Below the pieces are notes generated by a model. The model worked only from the letters and a program-made list of their open reading frames with translations. It made no database searches and was not told where the DNA came from. A stretch of DNA of 64,000 bases from Saccharopolyspora rosea (GTDB lineage Bacteria > Actinomycetota > Actinomycetes > Mycobacteriales > Pseudonocardiaceae), in the NCBI RefSeq assembly GCF_025643595.1, contig NZ_CP102826.1:744001-808000 (forward strand), in the 5' to 3' direction. Below, piece after piece: positions 51,272 through 60,143 of the stretch; the first letter of the stretch is position 1; every line of letters begins with the position of its first letter. The translations under genes were made by a program, and so were the position numbers.

Positions 51272-51822
51272 GAAGTGAGTCCACTGTGGACGTCGCGGTC
51301 TGCGTGTACTGCGCGTCGCGCCCGGTGCCGCAGCAGCACCTCGACCTGGCCGCCGAGGTCGGGCGCGGCATCGCCAAGCGCGGGTGGACGCTGGTCTCGG
51401 GCGGTGGCCGGGTGTCGATGATGGGGGAGGTCGCCCGCGCCGCCCGCGCCGGCGGAGCGCGCACCGTCGGCGTCATGCCGCGCGCCCTGGTGGACCGCGA
51501 GGTCGCCGACACCGACGCCGACGAGCTGCTCGTCGTCGAGACGATGCGCGAGCGCAAGGGGCTGATGGACGCGCACGCCTCGGCGTTCCTGGCGCTGCCG
51601 GGCGGGATCGGGACCTGCGAGGAGCTGTTCGAGGTGTGGACCGCCCGCTACATCGGCATGCACGCCAAGCCTGTCGTCGTGCTCGACCCGGACGGGCACT
51701 ACCGGGGTCTGCTGGACTGGCTGCACGACCTGGTCGCCAGCGGCTTCGCCTCGCAGCACTCGCTCGACGCGCTGACCGTGGTCGGCGACGTCGACGCCGC
51801 GCTGGACGCGTGCGTGCCGTGA
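51268..51822 (+). CDS. Second LOG-family protein, short form
   Basis: About 184 residues and close to the classical LOG size: VAVCVYCASRPVPQQHLDL, TLVSGGGRVSMMGEVARAA, the PGGIGTCEELFEVWTARYIG active-site segment and HAKPVVVLDPDGHYRGLLDWL. The TTG start overlaps the stop of the previous LOG gene and has GGGAGG 7 nt upstream; a GTG six codons later lacks that. It ends by overlapping the DHPS-like gene. Compared with the first LOG, the motif PGGxGTxxE is kept in both, so neither looks degenerate. Confidence 0.9.
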   Translation: MRSESTVDVAVCVYCASRPVPQQHLDLAAEVGRGIAKRGWTLVSGGGRVSMMGEVARAARAGGARTVGVMPRALVDREVADTDADELLVVETMRERKGLMDAHASAFLALPGGIGTCEELFEVWTARYIGMHAKPVVVLDPDGHYRGLLDWLHDLVASGFASQHSLDALTVVGDVDAALDACVP

Positions 51823-52703
51823 CCGCGCAGGCACTGCCGCCGCTGCGGTTCCGCGACAAGGACGTCGCCGGAGACCGCCCGCTGGTGATGGCGATCGTGA
51901 ACCGCACCCGCGACTCGTTCTTCGACCGCGGCCGCACCTTCGCCGCCGACGCCGCCCTCGCCGCGGTGGACCGCGCGGTCGCCGACGGTGCCGACATCGT
52001 CGACATCGGCGGGGTGCGCGCGGGCGCGCAGGGCGAGGTGGTGGACGCCGACGAGGAAACCCGCCGGGTCGCGCCGTTCGTCGCCGCGGTGCGCGAGCGC
52101 CACCCGGACCTGGTGATCAGCGTCGACACCTGGCGGCACGAGGTCGCCCGGCAGGTGTGCGAGGCGGGCGCCGACCTGCTCAACGACACCTGGGCCGGGG
52201 CCGATCCGAAGCTCGCCGAGGTGGCCGCCGAGTTCGGGGCCGGACTGGTCTGCTCGCACACCGGTGGTCTGCCGCCGCGCACCGACCCGTACCGGGTCCG
52301 TTACACCGACGTGGTGGCGGAGGTGGCCGCCGAGCTGGTCGAGCGGGCCGAGCGCGTGGTGCGGCTCGGCGTCCCGGCGCGGGGCGTGCTCATCGATCCG
52401 ACCCACGACTTCGGCAAGAACACCTGGCACGGGCTGGAACTGCTGCGCCGGGCCGGCGAACTCGTCGACACCGGCTGGCCGGTGCTCATGGCGCTGTCGA
52501 ACAAGGACTTCGTCGGCGAGACCCTCGACGCCGCCGTCGACCAGCGGCTGGAGGGCACGTTGGCGGCCACCGCGGTCGCCGCCCGGGTCGGGGCGCGGGT
52601 CTTCCGGGCCCACCACGTCGTCGAGACCCGCCGCGTCGTCGACATGGTCGCCGCCATCAGCGGGACCCGGCCGCCGCACCAGGTGCTCCGCGCCCTGGCG
52701 TGA
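51819..52703 (+). CDS. Dihydropteroate-synthase-like protein (FolP2 type)
   Basis: A 294-residue TIM barrel of the DHPS family. The pterin-site motif usually read as NVTPDSFSDGG is here VNRTRDSFFDRG. Other motifs are VDIGGVRAGAQ, SVDTWRHEVARQ, LLNDTWAGADP, GVLIDPTHDFGKNT, LMALSNKDFVGE and the late RVFRAHHVVETR. The mycobacterial FolP2 at the same locus lacks DHPS activity, and the altered first motif suggests the same here. It overlaps the LOG gene by 4 nt (GTGA). The real substrate is unknown. Confidence 0.88.
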   Translation: MTAQALPPLRFRDKDVAGDRPLVMAIVNRTRDSFFDRGRTFAADAALAAVDRAVADGADIVDIGGVRAGAQGEVVDADEETRRVAPFVAAVRERHPDLVISVDTWRHEVARQVCEAGADLLNDTWAGADPKLAEVAAEFGAGLVCSHTGGLPPRTDPYRVRYTDVVAEVAAELVERAERVVRLGVPARGVLIDPTHDFGKNTWHGLELLRRAGELVDTGWPVLMALSNKDFVGETLDAAVDQRLEGTLAATAVAARVGARVFRAHHVVETRRVVDMVAAISGTRPPHQVLRALA

Positions 52704-52770
52704 ATCCCCCGAACGGGCCATTATGGCAGAGCTTCGTGTGATGGAGATCATCGGGCGTCCGGATCGCGAA

Positions 52771-52784
52771 AGGACCTAGGTCCT
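52771..52784. promoter_or_regulatory. Perfect 14-bp palindrome upstream of padR gene
   Basis: AGGACCTAGGTCCT, 51 bp before the PadR start. A possible operator; no second copy noticed in the window. Confidence 0.4.
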
Positions 52785-52834
52785 CTTGTCGATGACGGTG
52801 ACATGTGTCGCGAATAACCGTAGAGTCGCTACTT

Positions 52835-53167
52835 GTGAAGGCTGATGCGCTACGGGGTCACCTGGACGCCCTCCTGCTCGCCACGCTCGACGGCAGGGCG
52901 CTGCACGGTTACGCGATCATCGAGGCGCTGCAGGAGCGGAGCGGCGGCGCCCTCGATCTGCCCACTGGAACCGTCTACCCGGCGCTGCGCAGACTGGAGC
53001 GCGCCGGCTACGTGCAGAGCTCGTGGAGCACGGTCGGCGGTCGGCAGCGCCGCACCTACCGGCTGACCCAGGCCGGGATGCGGACCCTGCAGTCCGAACG
53101 GCGGGCGTGGCGCGAGTTCACCACGGCCATCGAAGGGGTCCTGGAGGCCGCGCCGGCCAAGGCGTGA
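52835..53167 (+). CDS. PadR-family transcriptional regulator
   Basis: A 110-residue winged-helix regulator. The family pattern reads LDALLLATLDGRALHGYAIIEAL, then LDLPTGTVYPALRRLERAGYVQSSWS and RRTYRLTQAGMRTL. The C-terminal helix for dimerisation is short. The GTG start follows TAGAGT by 8 nt. No obvious effector or target is beside it, though the downstream small genes could be read from it. It occupies the place where mycobacteria carry gpgS. Confidence 0.9.
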   Translation: MKADALRGHLDALLLATLDGRALHGYAIIEALQERSGGALDLPTGTVYPALRRLERAGYVQSSWSTVGGRQRRTYRLTQAGMRTLQSERRAWREFTTAIEGVLEAAPAKA

Positions 53168-53211
53168 CGCCGCTCGGCACACCCGTCGGCGGTCCGTGCC
53201 ACGATGACGGC

Positions 53212-53556
53212 GTGGCTAGTGCGCTCATCTACCTGTTCGTCGTGCTGGTGGTCGCCGCGGTGATCTACCTGCTGGCCTCGTGGGTCTTCGGCCGCGGTGA
53301 ACAGCTCGAACCACTGCCGCCCGGCTCCACCCCGACCCGTCTGCCGCCGTCGGGCATCGAGGGCTCCGACGTCCGCGAGCTGCGATTCCAGCAGGTGGTG
53401 CGCGGGTACAAGGCGTCGGAGGTGGACTGGGCGCTGGACCGGCTGGCGGGGGAGATCGACGAACTGCGCGGCCGGATCGCGGTGCTGGAACGGCAGCTCG
53501 ACGTCGCCGGGGAGCAGCTCGCGAAAGCCAAGCAGGGCGGTGACCGGGAGGACTGA
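53212..53556 (+). CDS. Membrane-anchored DivIVA-domain protein
   Basis: A 114-residue protein. A single N-terminal helix (LIYLFVVLVVAAVIYLLASWVFG in part) is followed by a Pro-rich linker. A DivIVA-type segment, LRFQQVVRGYKASEVDWALDRLA, leads into a coiled coil (EIDELRGRIAVLERQLDVAGEQL). It matches the Rv1209 position and type. A role in polar growth or cell-wall synthesis at curved membrane is plausible, not shown. Confidence 0.85.
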   Translation: MASALIYLFVVLVVAAVIYLLASWVFGRGEQLEPLPPGSTPTRLPPSGIEGSDVRELRFQQVVRGYKASEVDWALDRLAGEIDELRGRIAVLERQLDVAGEQLAKAKQGGDRED

Positions 53557-53561
53557 GGCCG

Positions 53562-54005
53562 GTGCAGCCCGTGGAGATCCGGATCGGCGTGCCGGTCGAC
53601 GCGCCGCCCGAAGTGGTCTGGGCGGCGGCGACCGACTGGGACCGGCAGGGCGAGTGGATGCTGGGCACCGAGGTGCAGGCGTCCGCCGGTTCCGGCGGGC
53701 TCGGCACGCGGCTGGTCGCCGTGACCGGGATCCGCGGCATCGGCGTGGTCGACCGCATGGAGGTCGTGGAGTGGTCCCCGCCCCGCCGCTGCCGGGTGCG
53801 CCACGTCGGCGAGATCGTCTCCGGCGAGGGCGGGTTCGACGTGATCCGCTGCGGCAACGCCGCATCGACGTTCGTGTGGTGGGAACGGCTGGTCCCGCCG
53901 TTCGGCGCGGGCGTGCTCTGGCCGGTCGTGCGCCCCGCCTTCGCGTGGGGCCTGCGGCGTTCCCTCGACGCCTTCGCGGAGTTCTGCCGCGAGTACGACC
54001 AGTGA
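53562..54005 (+). CDS. SRPBCC-family protein
   Basis: A 147-residue START-like protein. The pattern VEIRIGVPVDAPPEVVWAAATDWDRQGEWM is followed by LGTRLVAVTGIRGIGVVDRME and a long C-terminal helix (WGLRRSLDAFAEFCREY). It binds a hydrophobic ligand or acts as a cyclase-like enzyme; the ligand is unknown. It starts 5 nt after the DivIVA-domain gene and 13 nt before tag, so it sits in a small operon. Confidence 0.88.
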   Translation: MQPVEIRIGVPVDAPPEVVWAAATDWDRQGEWMLGTEVQASAGSGGLGTRLVAVTGIRGIGVVDRMEVVEWSPPRRCRVRHVGEIVSGEGGFDVIRCGNAASTFVWWERLVPPFGAGVLWPVVRPAFAWGLRRSLDAFAEFCREYDQ

Positions 54006-54018
54006 GCAGGAGGAGCAG

Positions 54019-54597
54019 GTGGCCGAATCCGGTGCCGTGATCGGCGCGGACGGGCGGGCGCGGTGCCCGTGGGGCGCGGGTCCCGCGGACTACACCCGGT
54101 ACCACGACGAGGAGTGGGGCGTCCGGTTGCACGGCGACCAAGCGCTGTTCGAGCGGATCACCCTGGAATCCTTCCAGTCCGGCCTGTCCTGGCTGACGAT
54201 CCTGCGCAAGCGGGACGCGTTCCGCGAGGCGTTCGCCGGGTTCGACCCGGCGCGGGTCGCGCGGTTCGACGAGACCGACCGGGCGCGGCTGCTCGCCGAC
54301 GCCGGGATCGTCCGCAACCGGGCGAAGATCGACGCGGCGATCCGCAACGCGCGGGCCGCGCTCGACCTCGACCGCCCGCTCGACGAGCTGTTGTGGTCCT
54401 TCGCCCCGGACCACGGCGACCGCAAGCGCCCCCGCGCGCTCGCGGACGTGCCCGCCACGACCCCGGAGTCCACGGCCATGGCCAAGGAGCTCAAGCGCCG
54501 CGGCTTCGTCTTCGTCGGCCCCACGACCTGCTACGCCCTGATGCAGGCCACCGGCATGGTCGACGACCACCTCGCCGACTGCTGGCGGGCCTGCTGA
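54019..54597 (+). CDS. tag: 3-methyladenine DNA glycosylase I
   Basis: A 192-residue HhH glycosylase that removes 3-methyladenine. Family motifs are RCPWG, YHDEEWGVRLHGDQALFERITLESFQSGLSW, FDPARVARF, RNRAKIDAAIRNARA and the C-terminal zinc region GPTTCYALMQATGMVDDH. Cys and His zinc ligands are kept. The GTG start has GGAGGAG upstream. It adds to the Ada-AlkA and Ogt genes as the third alkylation-repair enzyme in the window. Confidence 0.95.
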   Translation: MAESGAVIGADGRARCPWGAGPADYTRYHDEEWGVRLHGDQALFERITLESFQSGLSWLTILRKRDAFREAFAGFDPARVARFDETDRARLLADAGIVRNRAKIDAAIRNARAALDLDRPLDELLWSFAPDHGDRKRPRALADVPATTPESTAMAKELKRRGFVFVGPTTCYALMQATGMVDDHLADCWRAC

Positions 54598-54645
54598 GCG
54601 CCCGCCCCCGGGCTCCTCTCACCGCCCCGGATCGGGCGATTCGGG

Positions 54646-55434
54646 TCAGTGGCCGGTGAAGCGGGGGGTGCGCTTGGCGACGAAGGCGGCGACCGCTTCG
54701 GCGTGGTCGGCGGTGCGCCCGGCCTCCGCCTGGGCTCCGGCCTCGACCGCGAGCGCCTCGGCGAGCCCCTCGCTGGCGGCGGCGAGCATGGTCTCCTTGA
54801 TCCGCGCGTAGGCGCTGGTGGGGCCCGCCGCCATGCGGGTCGCCAGCTCGGTGGCCGCGTCCACGGTCGCCCCGCCGTCCACGACGCGGTTGACCATGCC
54901 GATGCGCAGCGCCTCCTCGGCGCCGACCGGTTCGGCCAGCAGCAGCATCTCCATGGCGCGGCCGTAGCCGATCAGCCGCGGCAGCGTCCAGGAGGCCCCG
55001 GAGTCGCTGGACAGGCCCACGTTGGCGAAGGCCATCAGGAATTTCGCGTCGGAGGCGGCGATCCGCAGGTCGCACGCGTACGCCAAGGACGCCCCCGCCC
55101 CGGCGGCCATCCCGTTCACCGCGGCGATCACCGGCTTCGGCATGGTCGTCACCGCGCGGATGATCGGGTTGTAGTGCTCCTCGACGGTGCGCAGCGGCGC
55201 GGGATCCTCGGCTTCGAGCAGCGCCACGTGCTCCTTGAGGTCCTGCCCGGCGCAGAACGCCTTGCCCGCGCCCGTGATCACCAGCGCGCGGACCGAGTCG
55301 TCGGCCGCCGCCTCCCGCAGCGCGGTGATCAGGCGCTGCTTGAGCTCGACGTTGAGCGAGTTGAACGAGTCGGGCCGGTTCAACGTGAGCAGGCGCACAC
55401 CTTCGGCGTCGTGGGTCAGCAGTACCTCGGTCAC
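54646..55434 (-). CDS. Enoyl-CoA hydratase/isomerase (PaaG-like)
   Basis: A 262-residue crotonase. The oxyanion-hole regions are VITGAGKAFCAGQDLKEH and AVNGMAAGAGASLAYACDLRIA. The catalytic loop reads GLSSDSGASWTLPRLIGYGRAMEML, with Asp where classical hydratases have the second Glu. That Asp pattern is typical of PaaG-type isomerases acting on ring-epoxy phenylacetyl-CoA. A true assignment needs the other paa genes, which are absent here. It is a single gene. Confidence 0.88.
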   Translation of the reverse strand: MTEVLLTHDAEGVRLLTLNRPDSFNSLNVELKQRLITALREAAADDSVRALVITGAGKAFCAGQDLKEHVALLEAEDPAPLRTVEEHYNPIIRAVTTMPKPVIAAVNGMAAGAGASLAYACDLRIAASDAKFLMAFANVGLSSDSGASWTLPRLIGYGRAMEMLLLAEPVGAEEALRIGMVNRVVDGGATVDAATELATRMAAGPTSAYARIKETMLAAASEGLAEALAVEAGAQAEAGRTADHAEAVAAFVAKRTPRFTGH

Positions 55435-55816
55435 TTCTCGCTCCTTCGTCGGCGCTTGCCGTGTCGGCGGATCCGGCGGCAGATCTCTCCACAGTGGACG
55501 TCTGGTGCGGTGGTCGGGCCGTCCCGGGTGGACAGTGTCGCGGCTGGTAGCCCGGCTGGCGGGCGATCATGCCGAGCCGCCGCGCGCGGTCCGGCGTTCC
55601 GGCCGCCGCGGAGGGCTTCCGGGCGCTCGGTGGATGCTGCCGAAAGAGCCCGCACGCCGGGTCAGTCTGCCAGCCGTCACCCGCATTCGACCAGCGCACG
55701 ACCGACACGAGTTGATCGGTTCGGTTTCGTGCACACCTCGGGATGGGGGACAATGGGGGAGGACCCGAGCTGGTTGTGGCGACCAGCGGGGGAAGAGTTC
55801 ACGGAGGGAGCACGCT
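55435..55816. other. Intergenic region between the crotonase and DUF3117 genes
   Basis: 382 bases of divergent promoter region. Short frames are present on both strands but lack ribosome sites. It contains one copy of the over-represented word (CCACAGTGG at 55489-55497). The end has GGAGGGAG before the DUF3117 ATG. I see no RNA gene or hairpin of note. Confidence 0.5.
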
Positions 55817-55984
55817 ATGGCGGCCATGAAGCCCCGGACCGGTGACGGTCCCCTCGAGGTGACGAAGGAGGGGCGCGGAATCGTGATGCGCGTCCCGCTC
55901 GAGGGCGGTGGGCGGCTCGTCGTCGAAATGTCGGTCGAGGAGGCCAAGAACCTGGGTGACGCCCTGGAGTCGGCCACCGGCTGA
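55817..55984 (+). CDS. DUF3117 small conserved protein
   Basis: A 55-residue protein conserved throughout actinobacteria: MAAMKPRTGDGPLEVTKEGR, then GIVMRVPLEGGGRLVVEMSV and EEAKNLGDALESATG. Function is unknown. A strong GGAGG lies 9 nt before the ATG. Short, highly conserved and well translated genes of this type are usually abundant proteins. The same gene follows tag in mycobacteria (Rv1211). Confidence 0.93.
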   Translation: MAAMKPRTGDGPLEVTKEGRGIVMRVPLEGGGRLVVEMSVEEAKNLGDALESATG

Positions 55985-56188
55985 GGCCGCCAGCAGGTGG
56001 TCGGCGGACGGCCCACCGGGCGGAGGCGAACCGGTGGGACGACCCGATCGCCGAGGCGACAACTCAACACGCCGACGGAGGGTTCCGAGCGCTCTCCGCA
56101 GCGGTCCCGGTGCCGTCGGGTGCCGGGACCGCCGACGGTCCAGGTTTCGAGTCGCGTGGGCGGGCAGCCCGTGCAGGAAGGTCTTTTC

Positions 56189-57790
56189 GTGTCCGGTGCC
56201 TCAGTGTTCCGTTCCCCGGGTCGCACCGACCGCTCCTCGCGGGCGGGTCGTGACGTGGACCCGACACTGCCGGTGATCCCCACGTCACTGGTCGAAGTGG
56301 ACATCGTGCAGCAGTGGCGGGACGGCGTCCCCGGTGCCGTGCCGGTCCACGACGGCGAGTCGGGGCCGGACCTGGCGTCCGCCGCCGAACGGTTCGAAGT
56401 GGACATCTCCGTGCTGCGGGCGGTCGGCGCGTCCGCCTCCGCCGGTGAGGTCCGCGCCCTGCCGCTGTCCGACGGCCGCTTCGGCTGGGCCGTCGGCGTC
56501 GGCGCCGGCTCGGCCGCGCAGTGGCGGACCGCGGGTGCCGCGCTGGCGCGCGCCGTCCGCGGGAGGCTGGACCAGGTCGCCGACAGCGAGGACGAGACCG
56601 GTGATCTCGGCGAGGCCGGGGATTCCGACTACCTCCAGGTGCGGCTGCCCGCCGAGGTGGACGGCGACGTGGTCACCGCGCTGACGCTCGGGCTGTCCCT
56701 CGGTGGCTACCGCTTCCGGGTCACCTCCCGCCCACGGCCCCCGCGACTGCGCAAGGTGCTGCTGGTGGCGCCGGACGGCGCGGACCGCGACGAGCTCGCC
56801 GAGCACGTGCGCCGGGCCGCGGAGTGGTCCGCGGCGACGGCGCTGGCGCGCGACCTGGCCAACGCCCCCTCGAACATCAAGGACCCGGCCTGGTTGACCG
56901 GGGTCGGTGCCGAGCTCGCCACCGACGTGCCCGGGCTGTCGGCCACCGTGCGCGACGAGAAGTGGCTGGCCGACCGCGGCTTCGGCGGTGTCCTCGCCGT
57001 CGGCGGCGGATCCGCGCGTCCACCCAGGTTGCTGGAGCTGAGCTACCGGCCGGAGCACCACGACGGGCCGCACCTGGTGCTGGTGGGCAAGGGCATCACC
57101 TTCGACACGGGCGGGATCTCGCTGAAGCCCGCCGAGGGCATGCACCTGATGCGCACCGACATGTCCGGCGGCGCGGCGGTCATCGCGGCGCTGCTGTCCA
57201 TCGCCCGGCTGCGGCTGCCGGTCCGGGTGACCGGTCTGGTCCCGGCCGCCGAGAACCACGTGTCCGGCTCCGCCTACCGGCCCGGCGACGTGGTCCGGCA
57301 CTACGGCGGCAAGACCACCGAGGTCGGCAACACCGACGCGGAGGGGCGCATGGTGCTGGCCGACGCGATGGCCTACGCCGTCGAGCAGCACGAGCCCGAC
57401 CTGCTGGTGGACGTCGCGACGCTGACCGGCGCGATGAAGGTCGCGCTCGGCCTGCGCACCGGCGGCTTCTTCGCCACGGACGACGAGCTGGCCGGGCGCG
57501 TGAGCGCCGCGGGCGAGCGGGTCGGCGAGGCGTGGTGGCGGATGCCGCTGCTCGACGCGCACGCCGAGGACGTCAAGGGCACCCTCGCCGACGTCAAGCA
57601 GACTCCGCCGGGACCGGGCGGGGTCACCGCGGCGCTGTTCCTGCGCGAGTTCACCGGTGGGCTGCCGTGGGCGCACCTGGACATCGCCGGTCCGGCGCGC
57701 GCGGAGTCCGACTACGCCGAGGTCGTCGCGGGCGCCACCGGCTTCGCCGCCCGCAGCCTCGTCGAACTCGCCGCCGGCTTCACCGGCTGA
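56189..57790 (+). CDS. pepA: Cytosolic leucyl aminopeptidase (M17)
   Basis: A 533-residue M17 aminopeptidase with two metal ions. The metal and catalytic segment is VGKGITFDTGGISLKP with the general Lys and Asp, then TDMSGGAAVIAAL, and NTDAEGRMVLADAMAY with the Asp/Glu ligands and catalytic Arg. The N-terminal domain is divergent as in the family. The GTG start follows AGGAAGG by about 8 nt; a later GTG (VDPTLPV) is the alternative. Confidence 0.92.
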   Translation: MSGASVFRSPGRTDRSSRAGRDVDPTLPVIPTSLVEVDIVQQWRDGVPGAVPVHDGESGPDLASAAERFEVDISVLRAVGASASAGEVRALPLSDGRFGWAVGVGAGSAAQWRTAGAALARAVRGRLDQVADSEDETGDLGEAGDSDYLQVRLPAEVDGDVVTALTLGLSLGGYRFRVTSRPRPPRLRKVLLVAPDGADRDELAEHVRRAAEWSAATALARDLANAPSNIKDPAWLTGVGAELATDVPGLSATVRDEKWLADRGFGGVLAVGGGSARPPRLLELSYRPEHHDGPHLVLVGKGITFDTGGISLKPAEGMHLMRTDMSGGAAVIAALLSIARLRLPVRVTGLVPAAENHVSGSAYRPGDVVRHYGGKTTEVGNTDAEGRMVLADAMAYAVEQHEPDLLVDVATLTGAMKVALGLRTGGFFATDDELAGRVSAAGERVGEAWWRMPLLDAHAEDVKGTLADVKQTPPGPGGVTAALFLREFTGGLPWAHLDIAGPARAESDYAEVVAGATGFAARSLVELAAGFTG

Positions 57791-57899
57791 CCCGCGCGGG
57801 CAGGAGTCCGTCCCCGAGCGCCTGGTTCTGGCGGTGGCGAGACCGCGCACCGAGGAGCGGCTGACGCCGCCCGCCGGGACCGGGTTCGGGCGAAGGTGC

Positions 57900-58847
57900 T
57901 CACGGGAACCGGGACTCCGGCCCGCGCACCGGGTGGTCGAGGGCGAAGTCGCGGAACGCCCGCACCGCGGGCGGAAGCGGGTGCTGCGCGGGCCAGGCCA
58001 GGCCGATCGTCCGGTGGGCAGCGGGTCGGATCGGCACCTCGACCGTGCCGGGGATCGGGCCGTTGTCGGCGGGCGGGAGGAGCGCGACCCCGAGCCCGGC
58101 GGCCACCAGACCCCGCACCGTGTCGACCTCCTCGCTCTCGAAGGCCAGGCGCGGTTCGAAGCCCGCCCGTTCGGCGAGCCCGGCGAAGATCCGGCGCAGC
58201 CCGTAACCGCGGCGGGTCGCCACGAAGTCGTCCCCGGCCAGCTCGGCGAGCCGCAGCGCGCGGCGGCGGGCCAGCCGGTGACCGGTGAACAACACCGCGA
58301 CGAGCGGTTCCTCCTGCAGAGCCCGGACCTCCCAGCGCGGTTGGTCGTGCGGCAGCGGGGAGATCAGGCACAGGTCGACCTCGCCGGCGTCCATCCGCGC
58401 CAGCAGGTCGTCGCGAGGCCCCTGGACCAGCCCGAACCGCACGTGCGGTCGTGCGGCGCGGAAGCCGCGCAGCAGCGGCGGGACCAGGGTGCTGCCCATG
58501 GTGTGCTGGAAGCCGAACGTGACCTGGCCGCGCTCCGGGTCGACCTCCTCGACGACCGCGCGGCAGCCCGCTTCGAGGCTGCGCAGCGCCCCGTCGGCGG
58601 CCTCGGCGAGCAGCGAGCCCGCTCGGGTCAGGTGGACGCCCCGTCCCTGCCGGGCGATCACCGGGGCCCCGATCTGCTCGCTCAGCCGGGCGAGCGCGCG
58701 GCTGACCGTGGGCTGCGGCATGCCCAGCGTTTCCGCAGCTCGTGTGAGATGCCCCTCGGACGCGACGGCGCGCAGCAGGGCGAGCGTGGGGCTCAACCGG
58801 GCCGCTAGCTGGGCCGCTTCGTCGGACCGCGGTGATTCATGCGTCAT
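57900..58847 (-). CDS. LysR-family transcriptional regulator
   Basis: A 315-residue regulator. The winged HTH is LALLRAVASEGHLTRAAETLGMPQPTVSRALARL, given in parts, and the effector domain follows with VTFGFQHTMGSTLVPPLLRGF, VDLCLISPLPHD and DDFVATRRGYGLRRIF. It is divergent from an MFS exporter with only 63 bases between the starts, the classical LysR-target layout. E. coli YnfL/YnfM is a similar pair. Confidence 0.93.
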   Translation of the reverse strand: MTHESPRSDEAAQLAARLSPTLALLRAVASEGHLTRAAETLGMPQPTVSRALARLSEQIGAPVIARQGRGVHLTRAGSLLAEAADGALRSLEAGCRAVVEEVDPERGQVTFGFQHTMGSTLVPPLLRGFRAARPHVRFGLVQGPRDDLLARMDAGEVDLCLISPLPHDQPRWEVRALQEEPLVAVLFTGHRLARRRALRLAELAGDDFVATRRGYGLRRIFAGLAERAGFEPRLAFESEEVDTVRGLVAAGLGVALLPPADNGPIPGTVEVPIRPAAHRTIGLAWPAQHPLPPAVRAFRDFALDHPVRGPESRFP

Positions 58848-58862
58848 TGCATCAATCTACAG

Positions 58863-58872
58863 TCAAATTTGA
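58863..58872. promoter_or_regulatory. AT-rich palindrome in the lysR/MFS interval
   Basis: TCAAATTTGA is a perfect 10-bp palindrome in the short AT-rich interval between the LysR and MFS starts. This is a plausible core of a LysR-type box, although the classic T-N11-A spacing is not certain. Confidence 0.4.
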
Positions 58873-58910
58873 ATTGGACGCATTATTTCGCCCTGCTTAC
58901 TTTCGTTGGC

Positions 58911-60143
58911 GTGAATGCTGTTGACTCCACTCGGGTGCGCAAGATCCGCATCGCCCTGCTGGTCGGCGCGCTGGCGCTGTTCGCGTTGCTCTACGCGCCG
59001 CAACCGGTGCTGCCGCAGCTGGCGCACACGTTCCAGCTGAGCCCGGGAACCGCGGCGCTGCTGGTCTCCGCGAGCACGCTCGGCCTGGCTGTCGCGGCGA
59101 TCCCGCTGGGCACGCTGTCCGAGGCGGTCGGGCGCCGCCGGACGATGGTGACGTCGCTGCTGATCGCCGAAGTGCTCGGCCTGCTGCTGCCGTTCGTGTC
59201 GTCGTTCCCGCTGATGGTCGGGTTGCGGCTGGTGCAGGGCGCGGCGGTCGCCGGGCTCGCCGCGGTCGCCGCCGCCTACCTGGCTGACGAGACCGGTGGC
59301 AGGCAGCTCGGCACCACGATGGGCCTCTACGTCGCCGGGACCACCATCGGCGGGATGTCCGGCCGTCTCCTCGGCGGCATCGTCAGCGACTTCGCGGGCT
59401 GGACCGGGGGCGTGCTCGCGGTGGCGCTGCTCGCCGCGGTGTGCACGGTCCTGTTCGTGGTGCTGCTGCCGACCGAGCGGAACCACCACCGCCAGGCGTT
59501 GAGCTGGGCACCGCTGCTCGGCGGGCTGCGCGCCGCGCTGCGCGACCCGGTGCTCTACGCGCCCTACCTCGTCGCCGCCATGGGCATGGGATCGTTCGTC
59601 GCCGTCTACAACGTGCTCGGCTTCCGGCTCACCGCGCCGCCGCTGCTGGTGTCCCCGGCGCTCGCCGCGCTGGCGTTCCTGGCCTACGCCGCGGGCACCG
59701 TCACCTCCGCCTTGGCGGGCCGCGCCGCCGACCGCTGGGGGCGGGCCCGCGTGCTGCTGACCGGTCTGGTGCTCGCGGTCCTCGGACTGCTGGTGATGCT
59801 CGCCGACGACCTCGTGCTGATCGTCCTCGGGCTCGTGGTGTTCACCGGCGGGTTCTTCGCGGCGCACTCCGTGGCCAGCGGTTGGGTCGGTGCGCGCGCC
59901 TCGGCATCGGCCCGCGGCCAGGCGTCCGCGCTGTACCAGTTCGCCTACTACGGCGGCAGCAGCGTCGGCGGCGTGCTGGGGGGCACGGCCTACGGCGCGT
60001 GGGGCTGGTCCGGGATGACGGTGCTGCTGTGCTGCTGGCTCGCGGTGGCGGCCGTCGGCGTGTGGATCACCCGCTCGCACGCGGGCGGAGCCGTCGTGGC
60101 GCCGGCGCAGGCGCGCGAGCCTCAGGTGGCGTCGGAGTCGTAA
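58911..60143 (+). CDS. MFS transporter (YnfM-like)
   Basis: A 410-residue permease with twelve predicted membrane helices. The first loop reads [35 protein letters not shown], matching the D-x-x-G-R-R motif A of exporters. Motif C-like [19 protein letters not shown] follows. The drug/arabinose efflux group (YnfM) fits, but the substrate is unknown. The GTG start gives [11 protein letters not shown]. The gene overlaps tatB by 22 nt tail to tail and is under the divergent LysR regulator. Confidence 0.88.
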   Translation: MNAVDSTRVRKIRIALLVGALALFALLYAPQPVLPQLAHTFQLSPGTAALLVSASTLGLAVAAIPLGTLSEAVGRRRTMVTSLLIAEVLGLLLPFVSSFPLMVGLRLVQGAAVAGLAAVAAAYLADETGGRQLGTTMGLYVAGTTIGGMSGRLLGGIVSDFAGWTGGVLAVALLAAVCTVLFVVLLPTERNHHRQALSWAPLLGGLRAALRDPVLYAPYLVAAMGMGSFVAVYNVLGFRLTAPPLLVSPALAALAFLAYAAGTVTSALAGRAADRWGRARVLLTGLVLAVLGLLVMLADDLVLIVLGLVVFTGGFFAAHSVASGWVGARASASARGQASALYQFAYYGGSSVGGVLGGTAYGAWGWSGMTVLLCCWLAVAAVGVWITRSHAGGAVVAPAQAREPQVASES

